Source: Lentibacillus kapialis (lineage in GTDB: Bacteria > Bacillota > Bacilli > Bacillales > Amphibacillaceae). From it: DNA of 32,879 nucleotides. Shown one piece after another: positions 25,163 to 32,628 of the stretch (position 1 is its first letter; every line of letters starts with the position of its first letter). Both the position numbers and the translations under genes were made by a program. The stretch is from assembly GCF_014646635.1 (NCBI RefSeq), contig NZ_BMNQ01000041.1, positions 1 through 32,879 on the forward strand. Direction: 5' to 3'. Under the pieces are notes generated by a model. That model did no database searches. It was not told the DNA's origin and saw only the letters and a list, made by a program, of their open reading frames with translations.

Positions 25163-26473
25163 TCAACTGTTTGGATGTATTGTCGGACGGCCGATTGAAT
25201 AATAGGCAATACCGCTTTCGCTCATCCGGTCCAGCGAAAAGCAGTTTCTGCCATCAAAGATGACCGGATCAGCTAAATGGTTTTTAAAGGATTCGAGCGG
25301 ATAGTCTTTAATTTCCTGCCAGTCAGTTATAATAACAGCACCATCAGCATTTGCCAATGCCTCATCGATTGTGTTGGCATAATTCACTTCTCGTGGCAAA
25401 ATGTTTTTGGCATGTTCAGTTGCGGCCGGATCAAATGCATTCACATCCGCACCGCTCATCATCAGCTTTTTTATCAAGGGGATGGACGGTGCATTCCGCA
25501 TATCATCTGTGCCCGGTTTGAATGCCAATCCCAGTATGGCAATCGTTTTGCCGGTAAGGTTCCCTAATCTTTTCTGAACTTTTTCTACTAAAATGTTCGT
25601 TTGGCGTTCATTGACATTCTGAACACTTTCCAAAATCGACAATGGGCAACCCAATTTTCGCCCATATGACATGATAGCACTCAGATCCTTTGGAAAACAG
25701 GAGCCGCCATATCCTGCGCCGGGACTTAAAAAATGGTTGCCGATGCGCCGGTCCATGCCGATTCCTTGTGCTACATCCTCCACATTTGCATCTGCATGCT
25801 CACAAAGGTTGGCTATTTCATTAATGAAACTGATTTTAGCTGCTAGAAACGCGTTGGACGCATACTTTATCATCTCCGCACTTCTCAGATCCGTCTTGAT
25901 AATAGGAATGTTAAACGGCCGGTAAAGCTCTTCAACTGTTTGCATGGCTTCGGAGTCTTCACCGCCTATCACTATACGATCACCATGAAACGTGTCATGA
26001 ACAGCTGATCCCTGGCGTAAAAACTCGGGAGCAGCGATAATGCTGACAGACATACCACATGCGGCTTGTTCAATATAGTGTTTGATCTGTTCATTGGTAC
26101 CAATTGGGACCGTGCTTTTCGTGACAATAATTGTATGCTCATGCAAGTGCGGGGCAATCGCCCTGCAAGCAGAAAAGAGTGCTGACAAATCTGCTGAACC
26201 ATCATCATTTTGCGGTGTTCCGACTGCCAGTAAAATAACGTCTTTGCCGGTTATCCCTTTTTGATAATCTGTTGTGAAGTGTAATCGTTTTCGTTGAAGA
26301 TTCGTCTGTAATAATTCTCCCAAACCTTCTTCATAAATCGGGGGCCGTCCGTTTTGCAAGCCAGTGATTTTATCCTTATCAATATCAACACATGTGACGC
26401 TATTTCCTGCATGTGATAAGCATACACCTGTTACAAGCCCGACATAACCGGTACCGATGACAGCAATATTCAC
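25163..26473 (-). CDS. tuaD: UDP-glucose 6-dehydrogenase (TuaD/Ugd family)
   Basis: 436 residues, the family's usual length. N-terminal NAD site GTGYVG at 7-12 and the acidic VDID near 29-32; LAVGTPQNDDG at 82-92; STVPIGT; EFLRQGSA; the central helix with K203 and N207 (MIKYASNAFLAAK); the catalytic Cys259 in GYGGSCFPKD; then a C-terminal UDP-binding domain with LGLAFKPGTDD. It oxidises UDP-glucose to UDP-glucuronate, the precursor for teichuronic acid or other uronate polymers. The GTG start at 26473 follows GGGAGG at 6 bp. It is a separate unit with its own terminator, upstream of the Wzy-like operon on the same strand. GalU at 11.7 kb can supply its substrate. The tuaD name follows the Gram-positive context; ugd would also be correct. 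Confidence 0.95.
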   Translation of the reverse strand: MNIAVIGTGYVGLVTGVCLSHAGNSVTCVDIDKDKITGLQNGRPPIYEEGLGELLQTNLQRKRLHFTTDYQKGITGKDVILLAVGTPQNDDGSADLSALFSACRAIAPHLHEHTIIVTKSTVPIGTNEQIKHYIEQAACGMSVSIIAAPEFLRQGSAVHDTFHGDRIVIGGEDSEAMQTVEELYRPFNIPIIKTDLRSAEMIKYASNAFLAAKISFINEIANLCEHADANVEDVAQGIGMDRRIGNHFLSPGAGYGGSCFPKDLSAIMSYGRKLGCPLSILESVQNVNERQTNILVEKVQKRLGNLTGKTIAILGLAFKPGTDDMRNAPSIPLIKKLMMSGADVNAFDPAATEHAKNILPREVNYANTIDEALANADGAVIITDWQEIKDYPLESFKNHLADPVIFDGRNCFSLDRMSESGIAYYSIGRPTIHPNS

Positions 26474-26510
26474 GGTTTTCCTCCCACCTAACGTAATAAT
26501 TAGTCAATCC

Positions 26511-26550
26511 TATAGTCATGTTTATGTGCTGAGGTAGTGTTATAGTCATG
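26511..26550. promoter_or_regulatory. Paired 10-bp direct repeats upstream of UDP-glucose dehydrogenase
   Basis: TATAGTCATG occurs at 26511-26520 and again at 26541-26550, start-to-start 30 bp, close to three helical turns. They lie 38-77 bp before the GTG start, where a regulator could act. The rest of the 310-bp gap up to the ASST gene at 26783 shows a short GCTCGA/TCGAGC hairpin near 26644-26667 and no gene. Confidence 0.4.
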
Positions 26551-26782
26551 AACAGCAGGATTCGTGAAAATAGGTAATCGGAATAAATGCTTATCAGGGT
26601 AGCATTACTTGTGCTCATGTATCTAAAGGCATACCCTTTCGCTGCTCGAAACTGCGCCGGCTCGAGCTTCTTGGTCCTTTTTATCCTCTTTTTTGAACAC
26701 GCACTTATATATAAACCATTTCCGCATCATCCCCAATATGGTAAGATAACACCAAATCTATTAATATGTGGAGAAGGTTGAT

Positions 26783-28489
26783 ATGAAAAAAATAACAGTA
26801 GGCGTCGTTGTTGCAATCGCACTGATAGGTGTTTTTCTATTTTTCCAAAACACGAAGACGGAAGAGGCTCAGCAAGATTCCGATAAAGCTACTGAAAAAA
26901 ACAAGCAGTCCGAAACAGACAAAAAAGATAAAGATGATCCGGCATACAAATATCCACCGGAAAAAATCCCCTCGCTGTTGGATGAACAGAAAAAACTGGA
27001 AGCATCCATCTTGTCCGACAGTGAAGGCAGCACGTTGGATGACCCTTATGTGAAGCTTGACCCTTATAACCGAAGCCCATTAGCTGCCCTCGTCATTTTT
27101 AACACGGACAAGCCGGCAAAAGTTTCCTTTACGGTGCATGGAAAGGAGGATAAAGCAGATATCTCAAAATCCTTTGAGTACTATAAAAAACAGCATGAAT
27201 TGCCTGTCCTGGGACTTTACCCTGACTATAGCAATACTCTTGAGATAAAAGCAGAAACCAAATCCGGTGAAACGATGACAAAGACCTTAACCATTACGAC
27301 CGATGAATTGCCTGATTATATACCGGATATCACTATCAAAACAGCTGATACAACCAAAATGGACATCCAGGACACTGAACTGACCTTTGCGATACCGAGT
27401 ACAAAATTTGTTTATGGCTTTGACGCTAATGGTGACATTCGCTGGTATGGGTCGGGATATAACAGTCATGTCTTCCAGGAATTAAACAATGGCCATCTAT
27501 TATATTTGGGCAAAGATGATAACAGCGGCACTGCCTATAACCGTTTGTTCGAAACAGACTACATGGGGAAATTGTATAATGCGTTTAAGATAAGTAAAAA
27601 GGCAGCTCACGCAGAAGCAAAAGGCATGGAGTCAACTCTTATACATCATGACGCAGCTGAACTACCATCGGGCAACCTGATCCTGACCGTTAATGACGGT
27701 GAAGGGGAATACATGGAAGATACCATGATTGAAATCGATCGGGAAACCGGTGACGTTGTAAAACAGATTGATTTAAAAAACATGTTCCCTGAGCAAGCTT
27801 ATCAGGACTATGACAGCACAGAAGCTAAGGAAGGATTGACTGACTGGTTTCATCAGAATTCCGTCGTTTATGACAAACATGATAACAGCATCATTATCTC
27901 CGGACGGAACAGCGACACAGTAATGAAAATCGACTATGAATCAGAAGAAATTAAATGGATGCTGGCTTATCCCGAAGGCTGGAATGATGACATGCAGCAA
28001 CACCTGCTCGAGGGACAGGGCGAGGATTTTAAATACCCGGGTGGACAGCATGATGCCAACATCCTCCCTGATTTTGATAACAATCCTGACACGCTTGATT
28101 TACTGCTGTATGACAATAATGTTGCTGTCACACGGGGCGATGAGGACCTGTCCAAACAGTTCAGTGCCGCCACTCATTACCGGATTAATGAAAAAACGAA
28201 AGAAGCGGAAGTAATCTGGACTTATGGGAAGGAACGCGGCGAGGCTTTTTTCACCAATATTATCGGCAGTGCCCGCTATCAGCAAAATACGGGAAATGTG
28301 CTGGTCGACTTTGGTCATGTTGATTCCGGTGACCAAAGCAACATTGTGGAAGTGACACACCATGAAGATTCCAAGGTTGTATTTGAAGCGGAAATAACGA
28401 ACTTTCCTAAAGGAGCCTGGGTCTACCGTAGTGTCCGATACCCCCTTTACACAGATACTTGGGAAAATACGTTTAAATTAAGTGAATAA
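26783..28489 (+). CDS. Membrane-anchored arylsulfotransferase (ASST)-family beta-propeller, copy 2
   Basis: 568 residues from the ATG at 26783, behind GGAGAAGG; an in-frame GTG at 26768 overlaps that site. One N-terminal membrane helix (about 5-22), a Lys/Glu/Asp-rich spacer, a beta-sandwich-like N-domain (about 95-175) and the propeller. All residues known for the E. coli AssT active site have counterparts: H289 (LIHHD), H357-x-N359 (WFHQNS), R375 (ISGRN) and H423 (GGQHD); the His-to-Arg spacing of 18 is identical. E. coli AssT uses its last His as the sulfo-enzyme intermediate. No cysteine is present. Predicted to sit outside the membrane. It differs strongly from copy 1 outside these motifs. 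It is first of three genes reading the same way; a terminator follows it. Substrate is unknown. Confidence 0.85.
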   Translation: MKKITVGVVVAIALIGVFLFFQNTKTEEAQQDSDKATEKNKQSETDKKDKDDPAYKYPPEKIPSLLDEQKKLEASILSDSEGSTLDDPYVKLDPYNRSPLAALVIFNTDKPAKVSFTVHGKEDKADISKSFEYYKKQHELPVLGLYPDYSNTLEIKAETKSGETMTKTLTITTDELPDYIPDITIKTADTTKMDIQDTELTFAIPSTKFVYGFDANGDIRWYGSGYNSHVFQELNNGHLLYLGKDDNSGTAYNRLFETDYMGKLYNAFKISKKAAHAEAKGMESTLIHHDAAELPSGNLILTVNDGEGEYMEDTMIEIDRETGDVVKQIDLKNMFPEQAYQDYDSTEAKEGLTDWFHQNSVVYDKHDNSIIISGRNSDTVMKIDYESEEIKWMLAYPEGWNDDMQQHLLEGQGEDFKYPGGQHDANILPDFDNNPDTLDLLLYDNNVAVTRGDEDLSKQFSAATHYRINEKTKEAEVIWTYGKERGEAFFTNIIGSARYQQNTGNVLVDFGHVDSGDQSNIVEVTHHEDSKVVFEAEITNFPKGAWVYRSVRYPLYTDTWENTFKLSE

Positions 28490-28506
28490 AGATGGTTATA
28501 ATTATG

Positions 28507-28534
28507 AGACCGGACAAAAAGGAGTCCGGTCTTT
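28507..28534 (+). terminator. Terminator after ASST copy 2
   Basis: A 9-bp stem AGACCGGAC (28507-28515) / GTCCGGTCT (28524-28532) with loop AAAAAGGA and a short T tail. Because the tail is only three Ts, some read-through into the peptidase gene is possible. Confidence 0.65.
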
Positions 28535-28563
28535 AAACTGAAATCACCATGGAGGATGATAAT

Positions 28564-29277
28564 GTGTCGGCAAAACGATCTCTCGCACTGATAGGTATAT
28601 GTGCTTTTATATTAATAGCTGTTGTAAGACCGAAACGGGCCTTGGCACCGGCGACATCGAACACCAAAATCAGAGGTGTTCCGCTTTATTACCAGTATCC
28701 GGAGCTTCCGACGGGATGTGAGGCAACATCGCTTGCGATGCTGCTAAGCTGGGGGCTTGGTGAACACATCAGCAAATATACAATCGCAGATGCACTGCCT
28801 AAGGGTGCGAAAGTGCATGAAGCCGGTGGTGAATTGAAGGGCGCTCATCCGAATAAGGCATTTGTCGGGGACCCCTACACCGATTCGGATGACGGCAGTT
28901 TCGGCGTGTTTGAAGCTCCGATTTTGGAAACGCTGGAAACCTTCATGCCGGGATGCGGTATGGATCTGACGGGCAGCCCGTTTGAATCACTACTTGATAT
29001 TGTCAAAACAGGGAAGCCGGTCATGGCCTGGACAACGCTTGAACAGCGTGAGACGTTTCACGGCAAAACGTGGCGTGATGAGGACGGCGATGTGATTGAT
29101 TGGTACCAGAATGAACATGCCGTCGTAATGGTCGGGATTGATGGCGATGATTTGATAGCACATGACCCGCATACCGGTGAAGCAGAATATTATGACCGGA
29201 ACCTGTTTGAACGGAACTGGGCATCACTGGGCAGGCGTGCTGTAACGCTTAGAACAAAAGACCAAATCCCCTGTTGA
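28564..29277 (+). CDS. Secreted C39-like cysteine peptidase family protein
   Basis: 237 residues from a GTG at 28564, 8 bp after GGAGG; the frame is also open from an ATG at 28549 that overlaps this site. An N-terminal hydrophobic signal (about 6-21) is followed by a peptidase C39-2 fold of YvpB type: GVPLYYQYPELPTGCEATS with C52, then NEHAVVMVG with H185 and HDPHTG with D201, a complete Cys-His-Asp set. Members are annotated as peptidases, but substrates are mostly unknown. There is no ABC transporter or double-glycine precursor nearby, so a bacteriocin-processing role is unlikely. It stands 75 bp after the ASST copy 2 and before a VWA lipoprotein, all on the plus strand. Confidence 0.82.
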   Translation: MSAKRSLALIGICAFILIAVVRPKRALAPATSNTKIRGVPLYYQYPELPTGCEATSLAMLLSWGLGEHISKYTIADALPKGAKVHEAGGELKGAHPNKAFVGDPYTDSDDGSFGVFEAPILETLETFMPGCGMDLTGSPFESLLDIVKTGKPVMAWTTLEQRETFHGKTWRDEDGDVIDWYQNEHAVVMVGIDGDDLIAHDPHTGEAEYYDRNLFERNWASLGRRAVTLRTKDQIPC

Positions 29278-29358
29278 AAATTCTCCCCTGTTTGGTACTA
29301 TTATCTTGAGAATATAATCTTAGATTTATATGAAAAAAGAAATGTTCGGAGGGATTCG

Positions 29359-30735
29359 ATGAAAAGGACTTTTGTTGCGGGTTTTCTGGTAATATTTGTC
29401 TGTATATTGCTTGCTGCATGCGGATCAGATAACAAGACAGCTTCAAGTGAAGAAAAGCAGAAGGAAGAGCCCAAACAATCTAAAGAAGAAAAAACAAATG
29501 AGGAGAAAAGCCCTGAAGAAGATTTTAAAGTCGCGACCACTATTGAAGAAATTATCGAGCAGGATCCGGGGGAGTATGCAGACAATAAGTACAACGAAGC
29601 AGCGGTACACCGTGCGTTGGACGAAAAAAATTTTCAGGACAAAGACAGCTTTCAGGTGTATTCCCATTTACTGAGTCTGATGAGTGAGTCCGGCAAGTAT
29701 AAAGAGTTTCACACATTTGCTGAAGAATTTAACCCGCAGATTGAAACCGCCGTATCCAAGACACCTGGCAGCATGAAGCTTGATAACGGTAAGACCGTGG
29801 ATGGAACGGCAAATATCTCCATCCTTCTTGATGCAAGTGGTAGTATGGCACAAAAAGTCGGCGGTACGACCAAAATGAAACAGGCTAAAAAGGCTATCAA
29901 CAACTTTGTTGCATCGATGCCTGAAGCCTCCAATGTCTCTTTGAGGGTATATGGCCATAAAGGCAGCAACGCCGACAGCGACAAAGAAATATCTTGCGAC
30001 AGCACCGAAATGGTTTACGAATTGCAATCATATGATGAAGAAAAATTTGCCGATGCACTAGATAAATTCGAGCCAACAGGATGGACACCGATTGCCAAAT
30101 CCATATCCGAAGCCAAAAAGGACTTTGAAAATGCTGAAGATGCTAGTCAAAACATTATCTATGTCGTCAGTGACGGCGTTGAAACATGTGGAGGAGACCC
30201 AGCCAAAGCCGCAAAGAAACTGCATGATTCTAATATCAAAGCGGTCGTCAATATTATCGGTTTTGACGTTGACAGCAATGGTCAGGAGCAATTGCTTAAA
30301 GTAGCCGAGGCAGGCGGCGGGGAATTTAAAACTGTAGACTCCGGCGATGACTTTAAGGAAGTCTGGGAAGATGAACGCGTTCGGCTTTATAATGAATGGA
30401 GCTCATGGAATGCCGACAATTATAATAATGTTTCCGGTGAGCAGACGGATAAAAAGAATGAATTATATGATAAAAAGGCAGATTTCATGAATTTGACCTA
30501 TGATGAGGAAGGTCATCTTAAAGATACTGTGTATTACCTTGAGGACAATGAACAAATCAGTGATGAAGTCAGCGAAGAACTTATGAGTTTAATTAATCAG
30601 CGCCAGGGTATACTGGCAGATTATGAAGAAAAATTCAATTCGTTGTTGGAGACAGTTGAAGAAGAAGGCGATCAATTAAAAGAGAATATTAATGAAAAAG
30701 GCGATAAGATGAAAGAGAAATATGATAATAACTAA
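29359..30735 (+). CDS. VWA-domain lipoprotein
   Basis: 458 residues. A lipoprotein signal with lipobox LLAAC and lipid-modified C21, then a Glu/Lys-rich spacer (24-55). A VWA domain occupies about 150-340: the MIDAS motif DASGSM has D158, S160 and S162, with T243 in GWTP and D272 in VVSDG as the remaining metal-site residues, so cation binding looks intact. The C-terminal 110 residues are helical and charged, likely coiled coil (EEKFNSLLETVEEEGDQLKE). Related secreted VWA proteins (YwmC/YwmD type) occur in Bacillaceae without a clear role. The ATG follows CGGAGGG. A TATAAT at 29313-29318 may give it its own promoter. Adhesion or metal-dependent assembly at the outer membrane face is inference. 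Confidence 0.88.
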   Translation: MKRTFVAGFLVIFVCILLAACGSDNKTASSEEKQKEEPKQSKEEKTNEEKSPEEDFKVATTIEEIIEQDPGEYADNKYNEAAVHRALDEKNFQDKDSFQVYSHLLSLMSESGKYKEFHTFAEEFNPQIETAVSKTPGSMKLDNGKTVDGTANISILLDASGSMAQKVGGTTKMKQAKKAINNFVASMPEASNVSLRVYGHKGSNADSDKEISCDSTEMVYELQSYDEEKFADALDKFEPTGWTPIAKSISEAKKDFENAEDASQNIIYVVSDGVETCGGDPAKAAKKLHDSNIKAVVNIIGFDVDSNGQEQLLKVAEAGGGEFKTVDSGDDFKEVWEDERVRLYNEWSSWNADNYNNVSGEQTDKKNELYDKKADFMNLTYDEEGHLKDTVYYLEDNEQISDEVSEELMSLINQRQGILADYEEKFNSLLETVEEEGDQLKENINEKGDKMKEKYDNN

Positions 30736-30775
30736 AGCACAACAGCCGAATTACAACGCATGCACAGAGCACCAA

Positions 30776-30812
30776 AAAGTCCGTAACTGATATTTAAGCA
30801 GCTCCGGACTTT
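30776..30812 (+). terminator. Terminator 1 after the VWA lipoprotein gene
   Basis: Stem AAAGTCCG (30776-30783) / CGGACTTT (30805-30812) with a 21-nt loop and a T-rich tail (CTATTTCTT). Confidence 0.6.
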
Positions 30813-30832
30813 CTATTTCTTAGCAGCATTAG

Positions 30833-30873
30833 AAAAAACTGGCACTCAATTTACAGTGAGTGCCAGTTTTTTT
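30833..30873 (+). terminator. Terminator 2 after the VWA lipoprotein gene
   Basis: A perfect 16-bp stem AAAAAACTGGCACTCA (30833-30848) / TGAGTGCCAGTTTTTT (30857-30872), loop of 8, seven Ts. The A-tract on the left also permits action on the minus strand. It abuts the repeat copy B. Confidence 0.88.
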
Positions 30874-30879
30874 ATATTT

Positions 30880-30967
30880 TAACGTCAGAAAGTATAAATT
30901 ATGGATGACCTTATAAAAAAGCTTCGGCATTCGCTATAAGACGAGGCGAATGCCGAGTTTTTCTAAT
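30880..30967 (+). repeat. Dispersed repeat, copy B (88 bp, inverted with respect to copy A)
   Basis: Starts TAACGTCAGAAAGTATAAAT and ends AGTTTTTCTAAT. Its hairpin has a perfect 10-bp core CGGCATTCGC / GCGAATGCCG with loop TATAAGACGAG, cleaner than in copy A. As in copy A, it begins a few bases after a terminator T-run. Confidence 0.9.
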
Positions 30968-30970
30968 TCT

Positions 30971-31002
30971 AAAAGCAAAGAATCCCATTAACCGCGATTC
31001 TT
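30971..31002 (-). terminator. Possible terminator of the APC permease gene
   Basis: On the minus strand AAGAATC / GATTCTT (7 bp) with the stop codon inside the loop, then TTTGCTTTT. Modest stability. Confidence 0.45.
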
Positions 31003-32448
31003 CGCTTCAATTTTCGTATTGCCCAAAATCAAATAATTGAGTTCGTCTTTCGGTATTTCCTTCAGCTCTTTTCGGTTTGCCATATAGAACGTAACACCGA
31101 GGGCAATCCAGACAATAAGGGCGATGAAGGATTCCATACCGAGTGCTGCCGGTGACCCGGGGATCAGCAGCAATCCCAGAAATGTGATACTCGCGAGCAT
31201 ACCGAATGCGGCGAGGCCCTTTTTCGCGGGTGCGACAACGTGCTTTTTCGGATTGAACTGTTTGCCTTTTGACCGCTTGAATAAGGTAAATGCGGTGTAA
31301 CAGGTATAGAAATAGGCAATGGTGACACCGACAGAGGACATATCGACCACCCATGTCAGCGCCTGGCGTCCGAACCACGGTGCCAGCATCGCCACGACAA
31401 CCGTAAAGATAATGCCGACATACGGCGTTTTATATTTCGGATGCAATTTAGAAAAGGCTGACGGGATAATCTTCGCACGGGACATGGCAAACAACAGGCG
31501 GCTTGATGAAATGGTAAAGCCATTTAATCCTGTGAAAATCCCCATGGTGAGCGCGGTCACCAGGATAACCAGTCCCATATTGCCAAGCAGCCCTTGAATC
31601 GCTGCACCTGTCCCCCATGTTTCCTCCTGGGCAACGAGTGTCTGCCACGGTTCAATCATGGAGGTGGCTATCACCATCATGCTGTATAACAACGCAGCAA
31701 AGAAGATGGCCAAAATAATCAATGTGAAAGCTTTTCTGGATGAAAAATGGAATTCTTCCGCTGCCTGCGGGACATTATCAAATCCGACATATGCCCATGG
31801 TGCAATGGCAACAATGGAAATGATGGCTGCAAACGCCGTAGTGTCAGTCGGGAACAACGGCAGGACATTGGCAAGTCCCGATCCGGGCTCAGCACCGACC
31901 ATGAACGTAATCACGATGACGCCAATCACCATAATTGAACAGAATACAAACTGCATGCGGCCTGACAGACTTGATCCTCTTATGTTGAAATAACCAAAAA
32001 CACCTAGTAATACAGATGCGATGATGACTTCGGTAAAATAAACATCCCATCCTGCAATGGTATACATGTGCATCGTCTTAAGCAGTGAGGGAAAAACAAA
32101 TTTAACCATTAATGCAAATGCGGATGCGTTTAACGCGACAATACATAAGTAGCCGAGCGTCAGAAACCATCCGCTGATGAACGCATGTGTGCGTCCTAAG
32201 CTGATATACGAATAAGCGAATTCCCCGCCTGATACCGGAAAACTTTTAATGAGAAACCCATAGCTCACAGCAATCAGCATCATCAGCAGTGCCCCGATGC
32301 TGAAGCCCAGGATGACCCCCAACGGACCAGCCGTTGACATCCAGGTCGTCGGCTGCACAAATGCTCCCCAGCCAATCGAGGAACCCAGAGCGATTGCCCA
32401 GACCCAATGTGGCTTCAATGATTGCTTCAATGTTGTACGCTCTTCCAT
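30988..32448 (-). CDS. APC-superfamily amino acid permease
   Basis: 486 residues with twelve membrane helices. The first helix carries WAIALGSSIGWGAFVQP, the unwound substrate-site segment of APC transporters (G-S/A-x-I-G-x-G), and GGEFAYSYISLGR follows in the third. PWAYVGFDNVPQAAEEF is the usual helix-6 motif. Members import amino acids or amines with protons or sodium; the substrate cannot be read. The frame is open from an ATG at 32517, but that overlaps the -35 box, and AAAGGAG lies 7 bp before the ATG at 32448 (MEERTTLKQSLKPHW), so that start is chosen. It has no evident link with the polymer genes and marks the right end of the locus. Confidence 0.9.
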   Translation of the reverse strand: MEERTTLKQSLKPHWVWAIALGSSIGWGAFVQPTTWMSTAGPLGVILGFSIGALLMMLIAVSYGFLIKSFPVSGGEFAYSYISLGRTHAFISGWFLTLGYLCIVALNASAFALMVKFVFPSLLKTMHMYTIAGWDVYFTEVIIASVLLGVFGYFNIRGSSLSGRMQFVFCSIMVIGVIVITFMVGAEPGSGLANVLPLFPTDTTAFAAIISIVAIAPWAYVGFDNVPQAAEEFHFSSRKAFTLIILAIFFAALLYSMMVIATSMIEPWQTLVAQEETWGTGAAIQGLLGNMGLVILVTALTMGIFTGLNGFTISSSRLLFAMSRAKIIPSAFSKLHPKYKTPYVGIIFTVVVAMLAPWFGRQALTWVVDMSSVGVTIAYFYTCYTAFTLFKRSKGKQFNPKKHVVAPAKKGLAAFGMLASITFLGLLLIPGSPAALGMESFIALIVWIALGVTFYMANRKELKEIPKDELNYLILGNTKIEAKNRG

Positions 32449-32488
32449 GCTTCGTCTCCTTTGATGACCTCTTTTATCACACCCCTCC

Positions 32489-32517
32489 TTTATATCAAAA
32501 TCCGCGTTTTTTCGCAA
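32489..32517 (-). promoter_or_regulatory. Promoter of the APC permease gene
   Basis: On the minus strand TTGCGA (32512-32517), 17-bp spacer, TATAAA (32489-32494) with an extended TGA before it. The leader contains an unused AGGAGGGG just after the -10. Confidence 0.55.
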
Positions 32518-32628
32518 AATTCATTTGGATAGGAAAATGTACGGGATTGACCATGAATTCAGAGCATATAACTCTGATATGATGGTGAAAATGAATTACC
32601 GCCTATTTTGAGCAGAAATCGGGGTGTA

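Noticed and set aside
28564-29277. Bacteriocin-processing C39 exporter peptidase
   Set aside because: There is no ABC transporter domain or double-glycine precursor nearby, and the protein has its own export signal.
25045-30967. Composite transposon
   Set aside because: The terminal repeats are short and have no transposase, and I see no target-site duplication.
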